Assembly: GCF_900101265.1 (NCBI RefSeq)
Contig: NZ_FMZS01000002.1
Span: 124,001 to 188,000 of the forward strand
Reading direction: 5' to 3'
Length of the DNA: 64,000 nt
Origin: Massilia sp. PDC64
Lineage (GTDB): Bacteria > Pseudomonadota > Gammaproteobacteria > Burkholderiales > Burkholderiaceae_D
The notes under the pieces are model-generated. The model saw nothing but the letters and a program-made list of their open reading frames with translations, did not search any database and had not been told where the DNA came from. Made by a program: the position numbers and the translations under genes. Below are positions 1-5,628 of this stretch, piece after piece; the first letter of the stretch is position 1; each line of letters begins with the position of its first letter.

Positions 1-517
1 ATTCGCCGCGGCCCAGTTGCTCGGCCAGCGCGGTTTCCCACCGGGCCTTCACGGCACTGAACGTCTGTTCGCGCAGCTCCACGGCCATAGGCATGGCGGC
101 CCAGTAGATCGCCGGGTGCGACCAGGTGCCGTGCTCACCGGCGAAGCGGGCCTGCACGCCTGCGACGGCCTCGTAGTACGCGCGCAGCGGATCGACCTGC
201 GGCCGGCAGGCCTGTACGAACTCGGCGACGCTAGGCGGCCACGCGAAGCGGCGGCGGCACTCGCGCAGCCCGATCTTGACGTCGTTCGGCGTGATGCCTT
301 CCTCCTCGAAGGTTTCCACCCAGCTCTCGGCCCAGTTGTCGATCGCCTGCTGGTCGGCGAAGTTGCTGCGCCACTTGTGCGGGTAGGCGCCGTCGAGGCG
401 GTTGTACAGGTGGTCGATCATCGAGATGCCCAGGTTCTCGACGGGTTCGAACCATTTGGACCGCGGGCGCGTGCTGGGCGCGGGCGGCAGGCTGCGGGAA
501 TCGGACAGGTTGCTCAT
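1..517 (-). CDS. Phage replication protein P-like helicase loader (partial, 3' end outside window)
   Basis: The minus-strand frame opens with ATG at 517-515 and stays open to the window edge, so the C-terminus is missing. The visible ~170 residues include a 'WAESWVETFEEEGITPNDVKIG' type region, then RECRR, then WPPSVAEFVQACRP. This order (Trp-rich helix, CRR, WPPSVxEFxxxC) is typical of lambda P-like replication proteins, which load the host DnaB helicase at the phage origin. It overlaps the upstream O-like gene by ATGA, so the pair is probably translationally coupled in the O-P order of lambda. Family assignment rests on pattern recognition only; a search with the full protein would be decisive. 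Confidence 0.7.
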   Translation of the reverse strand, partial: MSNLSDSRSLPPAPSTRPRSKWFEPVENLGISMIDHLYNRLDGAYPHKWRSNFADQQAIDNWAESWVETFEEEGITPNDVKIGLRECRRRFAWPPSVAEFVQACRPQVDPLRAYYEAVAGVQARFAGEHGTWSHPAIYWAAMPMAVELREQTFSAVKARWETALAEQLGRGE

Positions 518-1323
518 GGCTTGATCCTGTTGCGGTTGACGTAGGCGGTCGGGTTGAATTTTTCGGCTGGCGCATAGGCATGGCCGTTGACCTGGCGCGG
601 TGGCGCGGCGCCGTTGGCGTTCAGCTCGGACGCCTCTCGGGCCCAGCGCTCGAGGATGGCGAACACGTAGGCCGGCGCGATGCGCTCGTTCGGCTTCGAG
701 CGCTTCGCGTCTTCGCAGGCGGCGCGCATGGTTTCGACGGAGACGCCCTGGTCTGCGAGGGCGATCAGGCGTGGGTCGGCAGGCTGGCCCATGATCCCGA
801 GTTCGCGCATGGCCTTGCTCAGGTCGCCAACGGGTGTCGGAAGGATGGGCTCCCCGCTCAACTCCGGTTGATCAGACGCGCGGTCTCCAAGGGTTTTAGT
901 CTGGAGTCTGGAGTCTGGAGTCTGGCTAAGGTTTTTTTCAGAACCCACATGGTTTCCAACATCAGAACCATCTGGGTTTTCTCCGGGTTGTTGTCCGGTT
1001 AACGTTTTCTTAGGCCGACCGCCCTTCGAACCGTTCTCCCGGTTCTTCTCCGCTTTCGCGCTGGCGATGCCGATTTCTTCCTCGCAGCGGCCCTGCGTCC
1101 ACACGCCGTCAACCAGCGTGAAGAACTCGTCGAGCACGTTGGAAAGCGCCTGGACCTCTTCCTTCGTGCGGGCGCCGATGAGACGCGCGGCCTTGTCCTC
1201 GGGGATGCCGGCCTCGCGGGTGTAGTAGACGTCCATCAGGCGGGCGTAGATGCCGTGCTCGAGCAACGTCAGGTGGCCGGCCTTCTTGATGTAGTCGCCG
1301 ATGTGGCGTTTGTAGAAGTTCAT
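514..1323 (-). CDS. DUF1376 (YdaU-like) phage replication protein, O-like position
   Basis: A 269-residue protein. Residues 1-95 match the DUF1376 pattern (MNFYKRHIGDYIKK, then a Gly-Ile-Tyr-x-Arg-Leu-Met helix, as in YdaU-type phage proteins). Residues 97-160 are a polar, low-complexity linker and residues 165-240 a second helical domain. Position between the cro region and the P-like gene makes it the equivalent of lambda O, the origin-binding initiator; this is inference from context. The linker is encoded by four tandem heptamers (898-925) next to a T-tract and a 13-bp inverted repeat, which may be the phage origin. Its start overlaps the stop of the preceding small gene by ATGA. Confidence 0.75.
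   Translation of the reverse strand: MNFYKRHIGDYIKKAGHLTLLEHGIYARLMDVYYTREAGIPEDKAARLIGARTKEEVQALSNVLDEFFTLVDGVWTQGRCEEEIGIASAKAEKNRENGSKGGRPKKTLTGQQPGENPDGSDVGNHVGSEKNLSQTPDSRLQTKTLGDRASDQPELSGEPILPTPVGDLSKAMRELGIMGQPADPRLIALADQGVSVETMRAACEDAKRSKPNERIAPAYVFAILERWAREASELNANGAAPPRQVNGHAYAPAEKFNPTAYVNRNRIKP
898..978. repeat. Candidate phage origin: four AGTCTGG repeats, T-tract and inverted repeat
   Basis: Four perfect head-to-tail copies of AGTCTGG occupy 898-925. A run of seven T follows at 932-938. Then AACCCACATGGTT (942-954) and AACCATCTGGGTT (966-978) form inverted arms with one mismatch across an 11-bp spacer. All of it lies in the linker-coding part of the O-like gene, as the lambda origin iterons lie inside gene O. 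The repeats are seen directly; origin function is inferred from the lambda parallel. Confidence 0.45.
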
Positions 1324-1457
1324 GGTCGACGGCCTCCGCGACTGCGCAGGTTCATCTGCAGCAGGACAGCGGCCGCCACCCGAGCAGCACGTGCTACGCG
1401 CCGGGCTTCGGCGGTCAGCAGTGCGCGCAGGATGGGGTGGGCGGCGGGCTTTGTCAT
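1320..1457 (-). CDS. Small phage protein (45 aa)
   Basis: Starts at ATG 1457-1455, which overlaps the stop of the gene before it by ATGA, and ends with a TGA that overlaps the start of the DUF1376 gene by ATGA. This perfect fit in a chain of coupled starts is the main support. The product is Ala/Arg-rich (MTKPAAHPILRALLTAEARR...) with one likely helix and no recognisable domain. It could be a minor early protein or serve chiefly to couple translation. Confidence 0.5.
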   Translation of the reverse strand: MTKPAAHPILRALLTAEARRVARAARVAAAVLLQMNLRSRGGRRP

Positions 1458-1669
1458 GGCGGGGTCACTCCCGCCTGGGCCAGCATGGGCTTGACCTTCA
1501 GCATGGCCGCTTCAGCAGCTGCGCAGCGGTCCCACTCGGCCTGGTAGGTGGCGATGGCGTCGACGCTGTGCCAGTTGAAGCCGTGGTCGTCGCGGCCAGC
1601 CCGGCGCGCGTACGCGGCGCGGGCTTTCGCCTGCAGCATATCGATGGAAATGATCGGGGAGTCCATCAA
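1454..1669 (-). CDS. Hypothetical phage protein (71 aa)
   Basis: Opens with tandem Met (MMDSPIISIDMLQAKARAAYARRAG) and overlaps its neighbours on both sides by four bases (ATGA), so it belongs to the leftward early operon. The residues are consistent with a single small helical domain (AYARRAGRDDHGFNWHSVDAIATY). No family is recognised. Its position between the RHH protein and the replication genes is where lambdoid phages keep small, rapidly evolving early genes. Confidence 0.6.
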   Translation of the reverse strand: MMDSPIISIDMLQAKARAAYARRAGRDDHGFNWHSVDAIATYQAEWDRCAAAEAAMLKVKPMLAQAGVTPP

Positions 1670-1866
1670 TCCTCCGCCTGTGCGCTCGGCTTGCGAAACT
1701 TTTTCGCCTCCTTCGCCAGTTCGTTGATGCTCTTGTGGAGCCGCCCGTATTCCCGGTTCTCGGTGCCCGAGTTGCGAGCAGCCCCATACACGCGATCCCG
1801 GATGACGACGTTATCTGTCATGGACAGCAACCTCGTCATGTCGGGCTCTTGGGTCTCAGTTGTCAT
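1666..1866 (-). CDS. Hypothetical phage protein (66 aa)
   Basis: Start ATG at 1866-1864, preceded on the minus strand by a CAGGAAT Shine-Dalgarno-like stretch. The protein is charged and largely helical (KSINELAKEAKKFRKPSAQAED at the C-terminus) with no recognised domain. Its stop overlaps the following start by ATGA. The sequence reads as real coding DNA with balanced composition, unlike the frames around it. Function unknown. Confidence 0.6.
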   Translation of the reverse strand: MTTETQEPDMTRLLSMTDNVVIRDRVYGAARNSGTENREYGRLHKSINELAKEAKKFRKPSAQAED

Positions 1867-1935
1867 GGTTCTAATTCCTGTTTTGCCCAGCTCGTGGCAG
1901 GGCTGGTTCCTATTTCCGAACGCAGCCGGAAGCCA

Positions 1936-2190
1936 TTAAAGATTCCTCCGGACACTGCCTTTCGAACCGCGTGCGCGGCTGGCCGGGCGCCCGACACCCG
2001 GACAACCTCGGGATTCCCCTCGGCGCGGCGGGTTCGTACCATGCGACTGCACAACGGAATTGCTCAGGCCGCGCAGGAGCGTGCTTCGTCCGATCCCGAA
2101 CAGCTTGCGGATCATGTCCAGGCCGGCCAGCTCGTCCGGGTTGAACAGCACCTCGACGGTTTCGGTGCGGGTTGCGGGGTTCAAGCTCAT
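1936..2190 (-). CDS. Ribbon-helix-helix-like phage protein
   Basis: Start ATG at 2190 follows a strong minus-strand Shine-Dalgarno (AAGGAGAAACAC before ATG). Residues ~10-45 (VEVLFNPDELAGLDMIRKLF then GRSTLLRGLSNSV) look like a short strand plus two helices, the layout of CopG/Arc-type ribbon-helix-helix DNA-binding proteins. Residues ~50-84 are Gly/Arg/Pro-rich and look unstructured or out of frame. It is the first gene after the terminator that follows cro, the position of cII in lambda, but it shows no CII-like sequence. The short gap to the next gene (1867-1935) holds nothing recognisable. Confidence 0.55.
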   Translation of the reverse strand: MSLNPATRTETVEVLFNPDELAGLDMIRKLFGIGRSTLLRGLSNSVVQSHGTNPPRRGESRGCPGVGRPASRARGSKGSVRRNL

Positions 2191-2285
2191 GTGTTTCTCC
2201 TTGGTGGTGCGGGTTTGCGAGGATGGGACTTCTGGTGCTGCAATCGCTCAAGGGCAACTGCCCTCTTGCAACTTTTTGGGTACAG

Positions 2286-2310
2286 AAAAAGCCGCAGGGT
2301 TACTGCGGCT
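2286..2310 (-). terminator. Intrinsic terminator overlapping the end of cro (tR1-like)
   Basis: On the minus strand an 8-bp stem AGCCGCAG/CTGCGGCT with a five-base loop is followed directly by TTTTT (plus-strand A run 2286-2290). The cro stop codon lies inside the loop. Its place directly after cro and before the remaining early genes matches lambda tR1, where read-through requires antitermination. Confidence 0.75.
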
Positions 2311-2509
2311 GGGATTGGGCTTCGATAAGGTCATCGGTCGGCGCAGGCTCGAACACATCCGGCCGCACGGCTCGCAGGAACTTCCGTTGCGCCTTCGGGA
2401 TGCCGTTCACACGCCACTGCGACACTGCCTGGGCTGTTACCTCGCACAGGACTGCTGTCTTCGTGGTGCCGCCCAGGCGCTCGATGATCTCGGTGTCGGT
2501 ATGGTTCAT
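2300..2509 (-). CDS. Cro-like repressor
   Basis: A 69-residue protein; the start at 2509 (MNHTDTEIIERLGG) is preferred to an in-frame upstream Met because the latter would lie inside the promoter. Residues 14-37 (GTTKTAVLCEVTAQAVSQWRVNG, read as helix-turn-helix with SQWR in the recognition helix) match YdaS/Cro-type regulators, and the following IPKAQRKFL is typical. It is transcribed divergently from the CI-like gene across three operators. By analogy with lambda Cro it would repress the lysogeny promoter and favour lytic growth. Confidence 0.8.
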   Translation of the reverse strand: MNHTDTEIIERLGGTTKTAVLCEVTAQAVSQWRVNGIPKAQRKFLRAVRPDVFEPAPTDDLIEAQSQPQ

Positions 2510-2519
2510 GATGTTTGTA

Positions 2520-2573
2520 AAGTTGACTTTAGTCGCATCGTAAGCTGGCTTCATTAAATAGTCAAGCCAGCTT
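2520..2573. promoter_or_regulatory. PR-like promoter with three operators, 22-bp spacing
   Basis: Three 10-bp near-palindromes lie at 2520-2529 (AAGTTGACTT), 2542-2551 (AAGCTGGCTT) and 2564-2573 (AAGCCAGCTT); their centres are exactly 22 bp apart. On the minus strand a near-consensus promoter TTGACT (2565-2560), 17-bp spacer and TACGAT (2542-2537) drives cro, and the operators overlap its -35, -10 and start region. This is the layout of lambda OR1-OR3. The same core recurs at the PL-like promoter. Confidence 0.8.
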
Positions 2574-2599
2574 GATATTCGGTTTGTTAAGCTACCTTT

Positions 2600-3373
2600 A
2601 TGAATTTATTGTCGGAAAGACTCCGCTGGGCCATCGCGGAGGAAGAAAAACGTAGAGGTGGGAAGCCGATCAGGAAGGCGGATCTCGCACGCGCGGCCAA
2701 GACATCGCAAACATCTGCGGGTTTCTGGCTCAGCGACGTGAACGGCATCAAGGGCGAGAAGGCGCGCCTCTTGGGAGAGTTTTTGCACGTGAACCCTGTA
2801 TGGCTTGAGACCGGGGTTGGCAGTCCGGTGCCTATAGTCACCACCAACTACGACGATCTTCTCAACCGGACCATGCAGGCCGGAGATGATGCTGACCGGC
2901 CGCCAAGTGTCATTGCCTACGACCCCGAAGACGGGTTGCCAGATGGTGTCGTGCTCGTGCCAGAGTCACGAATTGAATTCTCCGCTGGCAACGGGAAAGA
3001 GGTTACGTACGAAGTGATCGAAGATGCTGAACCGGCGATTTATCGCCGTAGCTGGCTGAGGAAACATGGATTGAAACCGGAGCGAGTACGACGGTTTCAA
3101 GTAAGCGGCGATAGCCAGGAGCCGACTTTATTTCACGGCGATACAGTACTTGTCAATTTGGACGAAACGAATATCGTTGACGGGAAGCTTTACGCGATTC
3201 GATACGATAACGACCTTCGAATAAAATTCATTTTCCGAAAGCTCGACGGAACGTTAATTCTAAGAAGTAAAAACGCGGCCTACCCAGATGAAGAGGTGCC
3301 GCCGCAACTGGCCAATGAGCACATTTCGATCATCGGTCGAGTTCGCGATAAAAGCGGTAAGGGAGGGTTATGA
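2600..3373 (+). CDS. CI-type lysogeny repressor with S24 peptidase domain
   Basis: 257 residues. N-terminal ~65 residues form a helix-turn-helix domain (KADLARAAKTSQTSAGFWL...). After a linker, residues ~125-250 form a LexA/CI-like S24 domain: candidate Ala129-Gly130 cleavage site, nucleophile Ser172 in VSGDSQEPTL and general-base Lys209 in RIKFI. Gln173 replaces the usual Met of the SGDSMEPT motif. RecA-stimulated self-cleavage would link induction to DNA damage. The gene lies next to the three operators and overlaps the next gene by ATGA. DNA here is visibly more AT-rich than the host. Confidence 0.88.
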   Translation: MNLLSERLRWAIAEEEKRRGGKPIRKADLARAAKTSQTSAGFWLSDVNGIKGEKARLLGEFLHVNPVWLETGVGSPVPIVTTNYDDLLNRTMQAGDDADRPPSVIAYDPEDGLPDGVVLVPESRIEFSAGNGKEVTYEVIEDAEPAIYRRSWLRKHGLKPERVRRFQVSGDSQEPTLFHGDTVLVNLDETNIVDGKLYAIRYDNDLRIKFIFRKLDGTLILRSKNAAYPDEEVPPQLANEHISIIGRVRDKSGKGGL

Positions 3374-3654
3374 ATTATCGACGAGGATTTTTCAGAGTGT
3401 GGGTCGTTGCAGCGTGCTGCTGGGCGGTCTTTATTCTTTTCGCTTCATTTGGCGGCCGTCATGGGTACGCTATTCTTGGAGAGAGTTCTTTCTCATATAT
3501 ATCCAGCACCGAATGGACGGCAGAAAAGTTATTAGGTTGGATCTTTATGGCTATAGTGCCTCCGGTCTTGGTCGGTGTTGGTGCAGTAGGCGCGTTTTAT
3601 ATCTTATCGCGTACGAGTCGCTGGATTGTTCGAGGTTTCAATAACGGAAACTGA
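3370..3654 (+). CDS. Small two-TM membrane protein of the lysogeny operon
   Basis: 94 residues. Start overlaps the repressor stop by ATGA, so it is co-expressed with the repressor in the lysogen. Two hydrophobic segments are visible, at ~8-27 (VWVVAACCWAVFILFASFGG) and ~57-80 (WIFMAIVPPVLVGVGAVGAF), joined by a polar loop; the tail is basic. No family recognised. Lambda carries the rexA/rexB exclusion genes in the same position, RexB being a membrane protein, so superinfection exclusion is a reasonable guess from position only. The gene is the most AT-rich in the prophage. Confidence 0.65.
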   Translation: MNYRRGFFRVWVVAACCWAVFILFASFGGRHGYAILGESSFSYISSTEWTAEKLLGWIFMAIVPPVLVGVGAVGAFYILSRTSRWIVRGFNNGN

Positions 3655-3668
3655 CGGCATTTCGTTCG

Positions 3669-4055
3669 ATGACCATGAAAGATCCGATTCCCTTCATTCG
3701 CAGCTCCGGTGAGTACCGAATCAACGTCGCCGGCGAAAGTTTTTATCAGCAAAGCTTCGCCGCCCTGGTCGGGCCGCGCAGTGAAGAGGGTGTCAAGATC
3801 GAGACGCGCGCCCAGTTGACTCTGCAGGACGACAACCCCCACGACAAGTACGCGGTCCAGATCACGATCGGCGGCCACCCTGTTGGCCACCTCTCGCGAG
3901 AGCACGCCCGCGCGTTCCGGCGCACAGTTCGCTACGGCCAGCTGGCGGAGCATGAAACGTTCGAGTGTGCCGCAATCATCTGCGGTGGCTGGGACCGCGG
4001 CAATGGCAACGCAGGGCACTTCGGCGTCCGCCTCGACTTGAATCTCGACGACTGA
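3669..4055 (+). CDS. HIRAN-domain protein of the lysogeny operon
   Basis: 128 residues, almost all one HIRAN-like domain: the pattern VAGESFYQQSF (residues 20-30), DNPHDKYAVQI (55-65) and HPVGHLSREHA (70-80) follows the family's G-x-x-[FY]-[YH], DNPxDxxAV and VGxL elements. HIRAN domains bind single-stranded or damaged DNA ends, as in HLTF/Rad5. As a stand-alone protein its role is unknown. It lies 14 bp after the membrane protein and before a strong terminator, so it belongs to the repressor operon and should be made in the lysogen. No strong Shine-Dalgarno is visible. Confidence 0.75.
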   Translation: MTMKDPIPFIRSSGEYRINVAGESFYQQSFAALVGPRSEEGVKIETRAQLTLQDDNPHDKYAVQITIGGHPVGHLSREHARAFRRTVRYGQLAEHETFECAAIICGGWDRGNGNAGHFGVRLDLNLDD

Positions 4056-4070
4056 ACAAGCCAGCTTCAA
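4056..4070. promoter_or_regulatory. Isolated sixth copy of the operator core
   Basis: AAGCCAGCTT at 4058-4067, identical to the core at 2564-2573 and 4184-4193, lies just after the HIRAN stop codon and just before the terminator. It is 126 bp from the nearest PL operator, so it may be an auxiliary repressor site for looping or a chance copy. Confidence 0.4.
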
Positions 4071-4071
4071 C

Positions 4072-4100
4072 AAAGGCCCGCCGATGTGCGGGCCTTTTTG
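4072..4100 (+). terminator. Intrinsic terminator of the lysogeny operon
   Basis: A 10-bp stem AAAGGCCCGC (4072-4081) / GCGGGCCTTT (4088-4097) with a six-base loop runs directly into a T-rich tail. It separates the repressor-membrane-HIRAN operon from the PL-like promoter downstream. Confidence 0.85.
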
Positions 4101-4181
4101 TTTTTCATCTCGCTGACCGTCCACCCCCCCGTTTCGCTACTCAAGTTCTCCTACTGCCTCAAGGGGACTTAAATATTTTTC

Positions 4182-4221
4182 TAAAGCCAGCTTGACTAAA
4201 AATGTAAGTTGGCTTTAAGAT
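4182..4221 (+). promoter_or_regulatory. PL-like promoter with two operators, 22-bp spacing
   Basis: Operator cores AAGCCAGCTT (4184-4193) and AAGTTGGCTT (4206-4215) have centres 22 bp apart, as at the PR-like promoter. TTGACT (4192-4197), an 18-bp spacer and TAAGAT (4216-4221) form the promoter for the rightward early/recombination operon. The TTGACT box abuts an operator core in both promoters. A degenerate third site AAGGGGACTT lies at 4161-4170. Confidence 0.78.
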
Positions 4222-4266
4222 TCCTCCATCGCAACCGAGCCCGACAGGGCGGATGGAGACCCGACG

Positions 4267-4623
4267 ATGGACCGCTTCCCCTTCGACACCGATGACCGCG
4301 ACGGCCTGATCGCGGACCTGACCGAGCGCCTGATGCGCGACTGGTCCCGCCGCCTACTGGCCGGCGACGCGCGCTCGATCAGCGACCTGCACAACGTGAT
4401 GCTCGACCGCCTGTCGGCCGACGACGCAAAGGCGCTGTTCGTCCAAGCCGCGACCAACCCGGCCGGCGCCGACGTCCAGTTCGCCGTGCTGGCCGCGAAG
4501 ACGATGCGCGACGTCTGCGAGGCGGACGCCACCCGCTGCGTCGAAAACGTCGAGAAGGGCCGCGCCGAATCCCGCGACGAGAACCGCATCGCGCGTGCCG
4601 AAGCAGATCGGGCGGCCGTATGA
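4267..4623 (+). CDS. Hypothetical phage protein, first gene of the PL-like operon
   Basis: 118 residues, acidic and helical, rich in Asp/Arg/Ala (ERLMRDWSRRLLAGDARSI...; C-terminal RAESRDENRIARAEADRAAV). No domain recognised. As first gene after PL it holds the place of lambda N, but it lacks the short Arg-rich N-terminus of N proteins, so an antiterminator role is not supported. It overlaps the next gene by ATGA. Confidence 0.65.
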   Translation: MDRFPFDTDDRDGLIADLTERLMRDWSRRLLAGDARSISDLHNVMLDRLSADDAKALFVQAATNPAGADVQFAVLAAKTMRDVCEADATRCVENVEKGRAESRDENRIARAEADRAAV

Positions 4624-4826
4624 AGTGCGACCGCTGTCACGACACCGGCAGCCTGTCGAAGAGCGTCGTCGGTTTCCCGGATTGCCCTTACTGCGACACG
4701 GCCGACGAGCGCATGCGCCTCGAAGCCTGGGCCCGTCGCAACGCACCGAGCGCCGGCATCGTCGACCTCTGGACCATCTACCAGCACGGCAAGGCCGCTG
4801 CAGCTGGCGCCACCAACACCAACTAG
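4620..4826 (+). CDS. Small zinc-ribbon-like phage protein
   Basis: 68 residues with two CxxC pairs near the N-terminus, MKCDRCHDTGS and DCPYCDTADER, spaced like a DnaJ-type or rubredoxin-like zinc knuckle; the rest is a short helix and an Ala-rich tail. The start overlaps the preceding stop (ATGA). Zinc binding is inferred from the cysteine pattern. Such small ribbon proteins are common in early phage operons; no partner is known here. Confidence 0.65.
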   Translation: MKCDRCHDTGSLSKSVVGFPDCPYCDTADERMRLEAWARRNAPSAGIVDLWTIYQHGKAAAAGATNTN

Positions 4827-4838
4827 CACAAGCCGAAA

Positions 4839-5417
4839 ATGAAAACAAACCGAGAGAAGTACGACCACATCTGCAGCCAGATCGCCGCGAAGGACCAAGC
4901 AGCCATTGACGTACTGCTGCCGGGCGGCGTGCCGACTCAGTTCCACACGATCGAGCAGTACCAGGCGAAGCCGATCACTGTCACCAGCGTCGGCCGGTAT
5001 CGCCGCGGCTTCTACGTGAAGGGCGCCGAGGCGCGGATCACCAAGAAAGACATCGAGGAAGCCGACGCCACGCTGGCCAACTGGGTCGCGCCGGCGCTCG
5101 ACGACATCATGGTCGGCTACAGCTACAAGCAGACCTACGGCACCGTCAGCGGCGCATACCAGTACCCGAAGATCGGCGGCGACGTGACGCTGGCGTGGGA
5201 TGCGGAGGCGTTGTCGCCCGAGATCGAGCGCCGCCGTGCGCTCTACGCCGAGCGCGAAGGCCACGAGCCGTGCGCGTACTGCCGCAAGCAGACGCCGTCG
5301 GGCTCGATGGTCAGCGGCACGATCTACTACCGCGATATCGGCGGACTGGCGAAAAAGACGTGTAGGTATTGCAGCCCGACTTGCCACGGTTACGACCAAT
5401 GCGGACATGAGGGATAA
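4839..5417 (+). CDS. Hypothetical phage protein with C-terminal Cys cluster
   Basis: 192 residues. The N-terminal two thirds (QYQAKPITVTSVGRYRRGFY and following) have mixed alpha/beta character with no recognised family. The last ~45 residues carry CAYCRKQTPSG, KKTCRYC and SPTCHGYDQCGHEG, i.e. two CxxC pairs plus further Cys/His, consistent with one or two structural zinc sites. Lies 12 bp after the zinc-ribbon gene in the same operon. Function unknown. Confidence 0.65.
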   Translation: MKTNREKYDHICSQIAAKDQAAIDVLLPGGVPTQFHTIEQYQAKPITVTSVGRYRRGFYVKGAEARITKKDIEEADATLANWVAPALDDIMVGYSYKQTYGTVSGAYQYPKIGGDVTLAWDAEALSPEIERRRALYAEREGHEPCAYCRKQTPSGSMVSGTIYYRDIGGLAKKTCRYCSPTCHGYDQCGHEG

Positions 5418-5421
5418 GCCA

Positions 5422-5628
5422 ATGATCGTCGCCCGTATCGCGCGCCGCCTGGTGCGCAAGCTGATCAAGCCGTTTGCCCTGTGGCTGGCCGACCTGCAGA
5501 TCGCCGAGGCCGAAGCGCACGCCGAGCACTACGCGCGGCTGCGCGGCGACCTGGTCGGCATGGAGAAGGACATGCGCGTGTACGCCGTCGTGCTGATCGC
5601 GCGCCGAAATGAGATTCGAACATGGTGA
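5422..5628 (+). CDS. Small amphipathic phage protein (68 aa)
   Basis: Start ATG 5422 is chosen over an in-frame ATG at 5407 because GAGGG at 5409-5413 gives a well spaced ribosome site and avoids overlap. The product begins MIVARIARRLVRKLIKPFALWLADLQ, a basic amphipathic helix that may associate with the membrane, followed by a charged helix (IAEAEAHAEHYARLRGDL). No family recognised. It overlaps the HNH gene by seven bases. Confidence 0.55.
   Translation: MIVARIARRLVRKLIKPFALWLADLQIAEAEAHAEHYARLRGDLVGMEKDMRVYAVVLIARRNEIRTW

Noticed and set aside
898..925. CRISPR array
   Set aside because: The repeats are 7 bases, perfectly tandem and without spacers.
4161..4170. Third operator at the PL-like promoter (AAGGGGACTT)
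   Set aside because: It keeps AAG and CTT but its centre is 23 bp from the next site and the middle does not fit the other five cores.
4267..4623. Lambda N-type antiterminator
   Set aside because: The position fits, but there is no short Arg-rich N-terminus and the protein is acidic and longer.
5200..5421. Longer N-terminus for the small protein ending at 5628
   Set aside because: This stretch overlaps the preceding gene, is Arg/Ser-rich shadow sequence, and a good ribosome site precedes ATG 5422.
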